A stretch of 34,880 nucleotides of DNA, taken from positions 1 through 34,880 of the forward strand of contig VHCJ01000028.1 in NCBI GenBank assembly GCA_016871755.1. Direction: 5' to 3'. Each line of letters starts with the position of its first letter. The first letter of the stretch is position 1. Positions 14,792 through 23,500 of this stretch are shown here, piece by piece. Under the pieces are notes generated by a model. The model saw nothing but the letters and a program-made list of their open reading frames with translations. It ran no database searches and was not told the origin of the DNA. The position numbers and the translations under genes are program-made. This DNA comes from Verrucomicrobiota bacterium (GTDB lineage: Bacteria; Verrucomicrobiota; Verrucomicrobiia; Opitutales; Opitutaceae).

Positions 14792-15235
14792 AAGGCTTCC
14801 GATCAGGGCGGCGCGGTCCCCGCCGGATCGGTCGCAATGCTGGATCTCGGTGGCGTGGCGGATTTGGCCGAAGTGCGCGTGAATGGCACGATGCTCGGCG
14901 TGCTCTGGCAGCCCCCGTTCCGGGTCGACGTGACGCAGGCGCTGCGGGCGGGTGAGAACACCTTGGAGGTGCGGGTGGCCAACCGCTGGATCAATCGCAT
15001 CATCGGCGATGAGTCTTTGCCGACGGAGCTCACGTATCAGCCACCGGGGAAAAACAAGTTCACCGATGGCAAGCTGGAGCAGTTGCCACCGTGGTTATAC
15101 GATCGGTCGCGCCTGGGCGAGAAGCAGCGCGTAAGCTTCACGACGTGGAAACACTACACCGCAGATTCGCCGCTTACGCCGGCCGGGCTGCTCGGACCGG
15201 TGCGGCTGGAGTGGCGAGCGATCGCAGGGCCGTAG
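14792..15235 (+). pseudogene. GH106-type alpha-L-rhamnosidase, C-terminal fragment
   Basis: The frame reads VAMLDLGGVADLAEVRVNGT, MLGVLWQPPFRVDVTQALRA, GENTLEVRVANRWINRIIGD, then FTTWKHYTADSPLTPAGLLG and PVRLEW, ending at 15235. This is the beta-sandwich carbohydrate-binding C-terminus of GH106-type rhamnosidases (the LDLG.V...V.LNG..LG.LW.PPFR.D.T pattern and the final FTTWRH...DSPL.PSGLLGPV block). About 140 of some 900-1100 residues remain, there is no proper start, and the upstream sequence is unrelated. GH106 enzymes cleave terminal rhamnose from pectin or other glycans. This copy is a decayed relic, probably with its 5' part deleted next to the AraC gene. Confidence 0.8.
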
Positions 15236-15281
15236 CGGCCGGCCGAAGGCGCAGCGCACAGCCTTGAGCCGAAACGTTGGC

Positions 15282-15318
15282 GGAAGAGGCCAGCGCGTGC
15301 CTCGTTGCAGCCTCTTCC
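15282..15318. repeat. Inverted repeat downstream of the GH106 fragment
   Basis: GGAAGAGGC (15282-15290) and GCCTCTTCC (15310-15318) form a perfect 9-bp stem with a 19-base loop. It lies 47 bases after the stop of the GH106 fragment. No T-run follows, so a terminator role is only possible. Confidence 0.4.
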
Positions 15319-15361
15319 CGGAGCCGACAAAAAGGGGCCTGCTGGCCAACCGCGTCGGTCT

Positions 15362-15478
15362 AACAACAAGCGAACCGCCCCGTCGATCGCCGCCCGGCCG
15401 CTCGTGTGGTGGCACTGGATCAACGGCAACGTGAGCAGCCATCGCCTGTTGCCGCTTCTCGATCGGTCTGCGATTTAA
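15362..15478 (+). pseudogene. GH106-type N-terminal remnant
   Basis: In one frame the sequence reads NNKRTAPSIAARPLVWWHWI then NGNVSSHRLL, and stops at a TAA (15476-15478). The RPLVWWHWINGNV stretch is the hallmark of the N-terminal catalytic region of GH106 rhamnosidases (usually followed by T.EGIT.DLEAM...G), and here it decays right after NGNVS. This start-of-gene remnant lies downstream of an end-of-gene remnant, which suggests two former tandem GH106 genes whose bodies were deleted. Only about 20 residues match, so the call is moderate. Confidence 0.55.
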
Positions 15479-15705
15479 CGGTTTCAATCTCGCCGCCGTT
15501 GCCCTCCGCGGACACCCACGCAAGTGTGCTCCTGTCGGTCCTCTTTTCCTGGAAGTGGACCAGCGCGCCCCAGCGCCACAAAAAACCACCCCAGTTATCC
15601 GGGCTTCACTCCATGATTGTCGGCCGCCCAAGGGTGGCCTCCTGCTCCCTGGTGTCACGAGGCTATCCGCGCAGACCCCCACCCCCTAACCCTCTTCGCG
15701 TATGC
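15473..15705 (+). repeat. Leader homologous to 19066-19300, copy upstream of GH31
   Basis: This segment aligns with 19066-19300 over its full length, strongest in the first 140 bases. Shared stretches include AACGGTTTCAAT, GTCCTCTT, CCTGGAAGT.GACCAGCG, AAAAAACCACCCC and TATCCGGGC. Further down, CGCAGA..CCCCA and CTTCTTCGC-like blocks also agree. The segment ends some 20 bases before the GH31 ATG. By eye roughly three quarters of the aligned bases agree. It begins inside the stop region of the GH106 N-terminal remnant. A regulatory leader shared by two glycosidase genes is the likely meaning. Confidence 0.75.
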
Positions 15706-15724
15706 GAAGCGATCTACCGCTAAT

Positions 15725-17857
15725 ATGATTTTCCTATTTGCCGTCCTGACCCTGACCGCAGGCGATACCAAACTCACGGTGGATCCGGAACGTGCGCGCC
15801 TGAGCCTGGAGCATCGCGGCGCGGTGACGGCTGGTGCGCACCCCGACGGCGGCCTGCTCCTCGGCACGCCGGACCGCCTGCTGCCCGCATCGCTGGTCTC
15901 CCGTGGCTACGATCTGCAAGGCCGGCCGGTATTCGAGGCCGCCACTTCCGAGGGCCGCAAAGCGCGCGTGACCGTCTCACTTACTCCCCAGCAGGCCGAT
16001 TTTTTGGTGCAGCCAGCGGAACCGATGTCCGTGCTGATGCGATTCGCCCCCGCCAGTCCCGGCTACGGGCTCGCCGATCACGCGGTTTCGAAGCGCCCGA
16101 CCTTCGACACCGACATCACCGGCTATAGCAACGACAACTTCCTCGCGGGAGGCGGGATCACCCGGCTGGTCTCCAACTTCGTCATCTATCCCAAAAACCA
16201 ATGGGCCTTTCTGGTCTGGGAGCCGGGCGCGAAGATCGTCCGCAGCACGGAGACCGAGTCCGCGCAGGGCTCGCGACACGTGGAGTCCAACGTGCGATTC
16301 ACCGTGTTTACCGGAACTCCGCGTGAGATCTACCGCGGCTTTCTCGAATCGCGCAACCAGTACGGCTACCCGGTGATGAAGCCCAAGTACGAGTTCTTCG
16401 GCGTCGGGTGGGAGGCGTTCGGCGCGCTGGCATGGGACACCAATCACAAGACCGTCGCTGAAAACATCGACCGTTACCTCGCCGAGGGCTACCCGCTCTC
16501 GTGGATGGTGGTGGGATCGGGCTTCTGGCCCCGCCACGAGGCGCGCTTCCACGAGACCACGAGTTTCGGGATGTACGACCAGAACCTCTACCCCGACCCC
16601 GCCGGCTTCATCGCGCGGTTCAAGGCAAAGGGGCTGAAGTATTTCCAGGGGCTGCGCACGACGTTTGTGGTCGATGGTCCCTTCACTGAGGAGGGGCTGC
16701 GCCAGCGGTTCTTCGTCGAGGAGAACGGGCAGCCGAAGGTGTTCAAGTTCGACTGGCCCAAGACACCCACCTACCTTCTCGATTGGACGAAGCCCGGGGC
16801 CGTCGCCTGGTTCACCGACCTGGCGCGCAAGTGGACCGCCTGGGGCGTGGACGGTTACAAGGAGGACGTTTTCGGTTTCAAAAAGTACGAGTTGCGCGAC
16901 GACAAACTCGATGCCGTGAACATCGCTCTCATGCGCGAAGGGCGCTACGTGATGGGGCGCAACGCCTACCTCGCGTCGCCCGCCGATCTTCACCGGATCA
17001 ACGATTTCAACTACAACCAGCCGCAGGACCGCGGCCCGGTCAATGCGCTCGCGTATGCCTATTCCGGCTTTCCGCTCGTCTACCCGGACATCGTCGGCGG
17101 GACTTTTGGCGAGGGCCATTTCGACCTCAAGGTGACGTCGCGCATGCGGACCTACATGATGCGCAACGCCATGTGGGCGAGCCTGCATCCGTCCATGGGC
17201 ATGGGCCAGGCGCCGTGGACTTTCGGCGACAAGAAACTGGAGACGGTGATGCTCGCCGCCGCCCGCCTGCACGATCGACTGCAACCGTTCTTCCATAGCC
17301 AGGCGGTGAAGTTCTTTTCGGACGGCTACCCATGGCCGATGACTCCTCTTCCGGTGGCGTTCCCCGACGATCCCTCCGTGCATGGTCGCGAGAACGACCG
17401 GGTGCGAGGTTATCAGTGGATGATCGGGGACTCTCTCCTGGCCGCGCCTCTCTACGGCAACGACTACGAGACCGCCACCGCCCGTGGTATTTACCTGCCC
17501 GCGGGCTCTTGGATCGAGTATGACTCCGGCCTCCGGCACGAAGGGCCGAAGCTGCTGCGGGACTATCCGATTCCTCCCGAGATGACGCCGCTGTTTGCCG
17601 GCGGCACGGGTATTGTCGTGGAGAAGAAGGACGGAGGGCTGGTCGCGCGCGTTTACCCGGTGTCCCCGCGGGCCGACTCGACCTTTGTCCATCCGGACGG
17701 GCAGTCCACTTCAGTGATCAGCGTCGATGTGGCGGACTGGAGCAAGGTCGCCGTCCAAACGACCGGCGGCAAACTCGTCCCTGGCCAGTGGGAGCGTCAT
17801 GCTTACGAATTCACGATTCGCGCCGGAGAAAACTACGCACTCCGCTCAAGGCATTAA
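15725..17857 (+). CDS. GH31 family glycoside hydrolase
   Basis: GH31 enzymes are retaining alpha-glycosidases (alpha-glucosidase, alpha-xylosidase, alpha-galactosidase and others). In 710 residues there is an N-terminal beta-sandwich (to about 215), then a TIM barrel with YEFFGVGWEAFGALAW, SWMVVGSGFWPRHEARFHET, the nucleophile motif WGVDGYKEDVFGF (373-385, Asp381), NDFNYNQPQDRGP (426-438) with a candidate acid Asp435, and PLVYPDIVGGTFGEGHF. A beta-sandwich C-terminal part follows. The N-terminus MIFLFAVLTLTAGDT resembles a short signal peptide. The frame is open back to a TTG at 15617, which would add basic residues, so the start is uncertain. It is convergent with lacI and overlaps its 3' end by 12 bases. 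Substrate unknown, but a LacI regulator and GH43 neighbour suggest a plant-type heteroglycan. Confidence 0.88.
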   Translation: MIFLFAVLTLTAGDTKLTVDPERARLSLEHRGAVTAGAHPDGGLLLGTPDRLLPASLVSRGYDLQGRPVFEAATSEGRKARVTVSLTPQQADFLVQPAEPMSVLMRFAPASPGYGLADHAVSKRPTFDTDITGYSNDNFLAGGGITRLVSNFVIYPKNQWAFLVWEPGAKIVRSTETESAQGSRHVESNVRFTVFTGTPREIYRGFLESRNQYGYPVMKPKYEFFGVGWEAFGALAWDTNHKTVAENIDRYLAEGYPLSWMVVGSGFWPRHEARFHETTSFGMYDQNLYPDPAGFIARFKAKGLKYFQGLRTTFVVDGPFTEEGLRQRFFVEENGQPKVFKFDWPKTPTYLLDWTKPGAVAWFTDLARKWTAWGVDGYKEDVFGFKKYELRDDKLDAVNIALMREGRYVMGRNAYLASPADLHRINDFNYNQPQDRGPVNALAYAYSGFPLVYPDIVGGTFGEGHFDLKVTSRMRTYMMRNAMWASLHPSMGMGQAPWTFGDKKLETVMLAAARLHDRLQPFFHSQAVKFFSDGYPWPMTPLPVAFPDDPSVHGRENDRVRGYQWMIGDSLLAAPLYGNDYETATARGIYLPAGSWIEYDSGLRHEGPKLLRDYPIPPEMTPLFAGGTGIVVEKKDGGLVARVYPVSPRADSTFVHPDGQSTSVISVDVADWSKVAVQTTGGKLVPGQWERHAYEFTIRAGENYALRSRH

Positions 17858-18919
17858 GGACAGGCGGCCCCTCTGAGGGCCATTCGTGCTAGCCAGCGCG
17901 TCGGATGAGTGCACCGCTGGTGCCGCCGCTTCCACCCAACGCCCGGGAAACAGCAGCATGCGCGGCAAGGGAGGCACGCCGGTTTCGTTGCCATTGAGCT
18001 GGCTGACGACGAGATCGACGGCGTTCGCGGCGATCATGTCGTAGGATAGATCGATTCCGCCGATCTCCGGCGCGGTCGGAGTCCAGTGCATCGTAACGAT
18101 CGGCCGCTCGGGCCCAGTTGCCAGGTCCATGGTCCGCAGCTGTTCGACGATCGCCTGGGAACTCACCACGATGGCATCGGGCCGGCACCGCTTGAACCTC
18201 CGCGCAACCTCGCGACGGTCTGCCGGCAGTCCGATCCACAACCACTCGGCGGCCGCGGGGCGTTGAGGATGAAACACCGCAAACGCCGCCTCCCACGCCC
18301 GCCGCGCCCGCTCGTTCACCTCCGCTTCGAGGATGGCCATCGGTCGCCGATGCCCGGCCGCGGCAAGTTTTTCGAGCGCCAGGAGCATCGCGAGAAAATG
18401 GTGGTGTCCGGCGTGATGGAGTTCGGGAGTCCACCGCGCGCTGCCGATCACCGCGGGGGCAAAACGATCCCACTCGAGATCCAGCGTCACCTCGGACTCG
18501 TGCATGACGGGGGACAGGAGCACTCCAACGATCCCGCGCGACTTCATCACTTGGGACAAGCGCTGGTCCGTCATGCCGCGCTCGGCGGTCCAGAACTGCT
18601 CCAAACCGTAACCCAACGCCTCGGCTCGCGCCTTGGCCCCCAGGTAGACGCGCTGGAGAAACGGATCCGCCGCCGCCTCGGCCTTCGGCGTATGCACCCA
18701 CACAAAGGCAATGCGCTCGCCTTTCCCGACCGGGCGGGAACTGCGGATGTGGGACATCAGCGAGGAAAAACGCGGATTCGGCCGGTAGCCCAAGGTGGCG
18801 GCGACTTCCTGTACTCGCCTCCGGGTCTCCGGGTGGATCCGCGGATCATTGCGCAGCGCATACGAGACCGTGGCCAGGCTGCAGTCGGCGGCGCGGGCAA
18901 TTTGTTTCAAGGTGATCAC
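17846..18919 (-). CDS. LacI-family transcriptional regulator
   Basis: A 357-residue repressor-type protein starting at GTG (18919). The N-terminal LacI helix-turn-helix and hinge are clear (ITLKQIARAADCSLATVSYA at 2-21, then NDPRIHPETRRRVQEVAATL and GYRPNP). A periplasmic-binding-protein-like sensor domain follows, with weak family motifs (GIVGVLLSP, RRPMAILE, PDAIVVSSQAIVEQL). It sits between the GH31 gene (convergent, 12-bp overlap of the 3' ends) and the GH43 gene (divergent), so it probably controls both. Both targets have the duplicated leader with AACGGTTTCAAT, a plausible half-operator. The ligand is unknown. Confidence 0.92.
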   Translation of the reverse strand: MITLKQIARAADCSLATVSYALRNDPRIHPETRRRVQEVAATLGYRPNPRFSSLMSHIRSSRPVGKGERIAFVWVHTPKAEAAADPFLQRVYLGAKARAEALGYGLEQFWTAERGMTDQRLSQVMKSRGIVGVLLSPVMHESEVTLDLEWDRFAPAVIGSARWTPELHHAGHHHFLAMLLALEKLAAAGHRRPMAILEAEVNERARRAWEAAFAVFHPQRPAAAEWLWIGLPADRREVARRFKRCRPDAIVVSSQAIVEQLRTMDLATGPERPIVTMHWTPTAPEIGGIDLSYDMIAANAVDLVVSQLNGNETGVPPLPRMLLFPGRWVEAAAPAVHSSDALASTNGPQRGRLSLMP

Positions 18920-19032
18920 TGCGCGGGAGATCGGTTCCGGTCAATGCACCCCGTCCGATGGCCGATGGCAATCCTTGGAAGTTAACAATCGCCCGCCCTT
19001 GCGGATCGGACTCGTGGAATAGCAGAAAGGAA

Positions 19033-19046
19033 CGGAGCAAGCTCCG
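19033..19046. promoter_or_regulatory. Inverted repeat in the lacI/GH43 intergenic region
   Basis: CGGAGCAAGCTCCG has 6-bp arms around AA. It lies 114 bases upstream of lacI and 21 bases before the TTGAACGGTTTCAA near-palindrome at 19066-19079. Either could be an operator for LacI or a weak structural element. There is no supporting second copy of this one. Confidence 0.3.
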
Positions 19047-19065
19047 GGGATTGGATCCATCCGTA

Positions 19066-19300
19066 ATTGAACGGTTTCAATATCACCACCGTTGCCCCCT
19101 CAGGTATTCACCCAATCGTGCTGCGGCCGGTCCTCTTGCCCTGGAAGTCGACCAGCGTACCCCTGCGCCATGAAAAAACCACCCCTGCTATCCGGGCATT
19201 CCCCCGGGATTAGCCGCCGCCCGCTGACGGCCCTTTTGCGGGTTGGCGTCGCGGGGCGATCAGCGCAGAGCCCCACTTCCTGCCCTTCTTCGCACTGCCG
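19066..19300 (+). repeat. Leader homologous to 15473-15705, copy upstream of and into GH43
   Basis: This copy starts with TTGAACGGTTTCAA, which has 5-bp inverted arms (TTGAA/TTCAA) as expected for a LacI-family site. It contains the ATG at 19170 that opens the long GH43 frame; in the other copy the same position is CAC. The duplication therefore spans upstream DNA and what is now the 5' coding part of the GH43 gene, but neither copy encodes a conserved peptide in that frame. Confidence 0.75.
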
Positions 19301-20387
19301 CCATGTCGGCTTTCGCTTCTTCGCAAACCGGCTGCGGACCTTGTCCCTCGCGACGCTGCTCGGTCTCGGCGGCGTCGGACTGGGGGCCGATTCGCCGGCG
19401 CGGCTGAACACTCAATTCCAGCCGGGCCTGCCGTGGCCCGATGCGCAGGGCGCGCACCTTAACGCGCACGGTTTCTGCGTCCTGGATTTCGGCGGCCGCC
19501 ACTATTGGTACGGGGCGCACAAGATCGCGGGCAAGACCGAGGCCGAGAAAAACGAGGCCGGCGTGCGCTGCTACGTCAGCGACGATCTGCTCAACTGGCA
19601 GGATGCCGGGCTCGTGCTGGACGTGTTCGCTCCGAACGCCCACTCCGAGCTGTCCGAGGCCGCCATTCTCGACCGGCCCAAAGTGATCTATCACGCCGCC
19701 TCCAAGAAGTTCATCCTCTATTTCAAACTCTACCCGCCCAAGTCGCAGGGTGGAAAGTCCGGCGTCGATTTCGCCTATGTCGGAGTGGCGACGGCAACGC
19801 AGCCAACCGGTCCGTTTGTGTACCACGGCCGCTTTCAGGGCGGCGGCAGCCAGTTCGGCACGGGCGACTTCGCGATCTTCCCTGACGTGGATGGATCGAT
19901 TTATCACCTCGGAGTGCGCAAGCCGGACAAGGCGTTTGTCTGCGGTCGATTGTCCGAGGACGGGTTGCAACCCGTTGGGGACTATGTGGAACTCGCCGGC
20001 ATCACTCGCGCCACCGAGGCGCCCGCCCTCTTTCGTCGCGGCACCAAGATCTATCTCCTCGCTTCCGGCAGCTCCGGTTGGGCGCCCAATGCCGCCCGCC
20101 TGTTCGTCGCCGACCAGGTCACCGGCCCGTATCAGGATATCGGCAATCCGTGCCGCGGGATTAACCCACACAACAATCTCGGACCGGAAAAGACCTTCGG
20201 GGGGCAGAGCACGTTTGTGTATCCCGTCGCCGGCCGGCGCGACGCGTGGATCGCCATGTTCGACCTCAACCAACCGCAGGATCCCATAACCTCCGGTTAC
20301 GTCTGGCTGCCGATCGAGTTCGAGGGCGACCGCCCGATCATCAGCTGGCGCGACCGGTGGGACCTGTCTGTGTTCCCGACCAAATAA
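19170..20387 (+). CDS. GH43-like glycoside hydrolase
   Basis: GH43 enzymes are five-bladed beta-propellers that hydrolyse arabinosides, xylosides or beta-1,3-galactans. Family features are AHLNAHGFCVLDFGGRHYWY (95-114), YVSDDLLNWQDAGLVL, TGDFAIFPDVDGSIYHL (231-247, with Asp233 as the pKa modulator), ATEAPALFRRGTKIYLLASG (281-300, with Glu283 as the general acid) and GWAPNAARLFVADQVTGPY. This pattern is closest to galactanase-like subfamilies with NAHG instead of the usual N-terminal Asp. The N-terminus is odd. A signal-like stretch (FANRLRTLSLATLLGLGGVG) appears only at residues 51-70, behind 50 residues that come from the duplicated leader, so 19170 may not be the true start. It is divergent from lacI. 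Confidence 0.85.
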   Translation: MKKPPLLSGHSPGISRRPLTALLRVGVAGRSAQSPTSCPSSHCRHVGFRFFANRLRTLSLATLLGLGGVGLGADSPARLNTQFQPGLPWPDAQGAHLNAHGFCVLDFGGRHYWYGAHKIAGKTEAEKNEAGVRCYVSDDLLNWQDAGLVLDVFAPNAHSELSEAAILDRPKVIYHAASKKFILYFKLYPPKSQGGKSGVDFAYVGVATATQPTGPFVYHGRFQGGGSQFGTGDFAIFPDVDGSIYHLGVRKPDKAFVCGRLSEDGLQPVGDYVELAGITRATEAPALFRRGTKIYLLASGSSGWAPNAARLFVADQVTGPYQDIGNPCRGINPHNNLGPEKTFGGQSTFVYPVAGRRDAWIAMFDLNQPQDPITSGYVWLPIEFEGDRPIISWRDRWDLSVFPTK

Positions 20388-20591
20388 GTCCGCTTCTTTA
20401 CTCCCTCTTCCGCCTGCTCTTCGCCGCCCCCTGCGCAATACCATGCCTTCTCCCCGCACCACGCGCTTTCGCCGGAAATTCAATGAGCCGGTCTGCCTCG
20501 ATCGGCCATTGGCTCCGTGCAAGACCAGCGCAGCGAAAGCTCCATAGACCCACTCCGATTTCAGAAACGTTCAGTTCAACACCCCGAAAAA

Positions 20592-23500
20592 ATGCAAACC
20601 AACCCAGCCCTCCAATCCCCTCAGCCGCAAAGCCGGCTTGCCTCCGTCTTCCCCCGTTTAGCCCGCGGGCTCTTGATGCCCCTGTGCCTCCTTTTCGCGA
20701 TGTGTTCGGGCCTCAGCGGGAGCGCCCAAACCTCCCCGTCCACCGGCCCAGCGACGATTCAAGGGCGAGTACTCAACGTCACGACCGGTGATTACCTGAA
20801 CAACGCCCGCGTGTTCGTCGAGGGCACGACACTGCAGGCCTTCACCAATGAATTCGGCGAATTCCGGCTGGCGGGAGTGCCGGCCGGCATCGTCACCGTG
20901 CACGCATTTTTCACGGGCCTCCCGCCCCAATCGGCCCAACTCACCGTCGAGGCCGGACAGACCGCCACGCAGGACTTCGAGCTCCGTCACGCCGATTCGG
21001 GAGCGCCGGCGAAGGATCCGATCTTGCAGCTCCCCGCCTTCGCCGTCGCCGCCGTGAAGGAGACCAACGCCAGCTCGATCGCGGTCAACGAGCAGCGCTT
21101 CGCCGAGAATCTCAAGAACGTCGTCTCCGCGGACGAGTTTGGCGGCGTGACCGAGGGAAACATCGGGGAGTTTCTGAAGTTTATTCCCGGCCTGACGCTC
21201 GATTACGTGGGGGCCGAGGCGCGCACGGCTTCGGTACGTGGCCTGCCGCCCGCGCACACCCGGGTGAACATCGACGGCAATCAGGTCGCTAGCACCGGCG
21301 CGGGGACTTTCAACCGCCAGTTCGAATTCGACCAGCTCTCGATCAACAACGTGTCCCGCGTCGAGGTGACCAAGGCACCAACGCCCAATATGCCCGCTGA
21401 CTCGATCGGCGGCTCGATCAACCTCGTGAGCAAAAGCGCGTTCGAGCGCTCGCGGCCACAGTTCAGCTACAAGGCTTACGTCAACATGCTCTCCCAGTCG
21501 ATTCAGGATGTGGACTACATCTCGTTCGAAAAGACGCCCGGACCCGAGCGAAAGCCCACGCTAAAGCTGAAGCCCAACTTCGAGTTCAGCTACATCCGGC
21601 CCGTCACCAAGAATTTCGGCTTCACGCTCACCGGGATGAAGACGAGCATCTTCAACCGCCAGTACGTCTCCGTCCCACGCTGGAGTCCCACGAGCAACGC
21701 TGGCACGCCCGGCACCGTCGCAACGTTCGAAAGACCCGCGCTGACGAGCTATCGCTTCATCGACGGCCCGAAAGTCACCGACCGCCACTCGATCGGCGCA
21801 ACCTTCGACTGGAGGATATCGCCGAACGATGTGTTGAGTGTGCGGGGTTCTTGGAACGAGTTCGATGCCGTGTTCCGCAATCAAATTTACGACTCCGCGA
21901 CCAACGTGCCGGCGACGTTCGGACCCGACTTCACCCAGAGCGGCAACAGCTCCGCGACGTTCGCCTCGAACGCGCATTCGGTGAGCATGCGCCGGGCGCT
22001 GCGCCGCACCTACGTCATCAGCGCCCAGCATCGCCACAACGGTCCCGTCTGGAAATTCGATGCCTCGGCCTCCTACTCCAATTCCCGCGCGTATTTCCGT
22101 GACATGGACGAAGGTTGGTTCGCCACCACCCAGCTCAGTCGCCCCGGCCTCAAGGTGCGTTACAATGGTATCCGCGATTCGATTCCCGGGTTGATCTCCG
22201 CCACGACGACCGCCGGTGCCCCGGTCGACATTCGCTCCCTGGGCAGTTACAACCTGACGCTGGTGAACACGCAGCCGGTTGATTCGATCAACACGAACAA
22301 GAACGCCAACGCCAGCCTCAGCCGGTACTTCAACATCGGCGTGCCGGTGCAGGTCAAGGCCGGCTTAGACTACCGCAGCATCACCTCCTTCGCCGACCGG
22401 CCGAGCCGGCAGTGGACGTTCCTGGGGCCGGATCGGATCGCCAACAACACCGACAATTCCGCCGCAAACTACGATCTCGTCGACCCGTATGCCGGCACCG
22501 TCAACGCCCCTTACGGTCTGGGTGGCTTTCAATATGTAAGTCCGATCAAGGCCTTCGATCTCTTCGTCAACCGTCCCGAATACTTCCTGCATGATGCTGT
22601 CTTTCAAGTGCAACAAAAGGCGCTGAACTCCCGCGTCATCACCGAAGAGATCAGCTCCGCCTATCTCCGCTTCGACCTGCGGCTGTTGGATAACCGGCTC
22701 TGGGTCGTCGCCGGAGCGCGCTACGAGCGCACGCACGACGAAGGCTCCGGTCCGATCAATGATCTTGGGCGCACGTTTCAACGTGACGCCGCCGGCAATC
22801 TCATCCGCAACTCCTCCGGCCAGCCGGTCAAGATCGTGGGCGATGCCGTAACACTCGCCAAGCTGCAGTACGTGGAACGTGGGGCGAAAATCGAAAAGGA
22901 GTACGGCGATCTCTACCCCAGCGTGAATCTGACCTTCAATCTCACGCCGGATATCGTCGCCCGGGCCAGCTACGCCGAGACCCTCTCGCGACCGAACTTC
23001 AATTTCATCATCCCCGGAACGACGCTGCCAGATCCCAGCACGACCTCCCGCGTCATTTCGATTAACAACGTCGAGTTGAACCCCTGGACCGCCCGGAACT
23101 ACGATCTCGCGATTTCATACTACCCGAAGGGCGGCGGGGAACTGTCGGTCGGAGTGTTCCGGAAAGACATCAAGGACTTCTTCAGATCCACTGACATCGA
23201 CGTGACGCCGGAACTGTTGGGTTTTTACGGCATCGATCCGACATTCGCGACCGGCGGCTACGTCCTCCGCTCGCAGCAGAATATTAAGGGCACCACCCGG
23301 ATTGACGGCTTCGAATTCAGTTACCGGCAGCCGCTGAAGTTCCTGCCAGCTTGGGCGCGCGGGGTGAATGTGCGGTACAACATCACCAAGCTGAACCTGT
23401 CCGACGATGCGCAGTCAGACTTCGACGGCTTCATCCCCGTCAGCCAGAATTGGGGCATCAGCCTCGACCGGGAGAAGTTCAACGTCCGGCTCAACTGGAA

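Noticed and set aside
15977-17692. 571-codon open frame on the minus strand opposite GH31
   Set aside because: Antisense of conserved GH31 catalytic motifs, with no independent support.
20388-20591. Operator-like CAGAAACGTTCAG before the second TonB receptor
   Set aside because: The similarity to a LacI-type site is weak and no second copy is present, so it was not listed as a feature.
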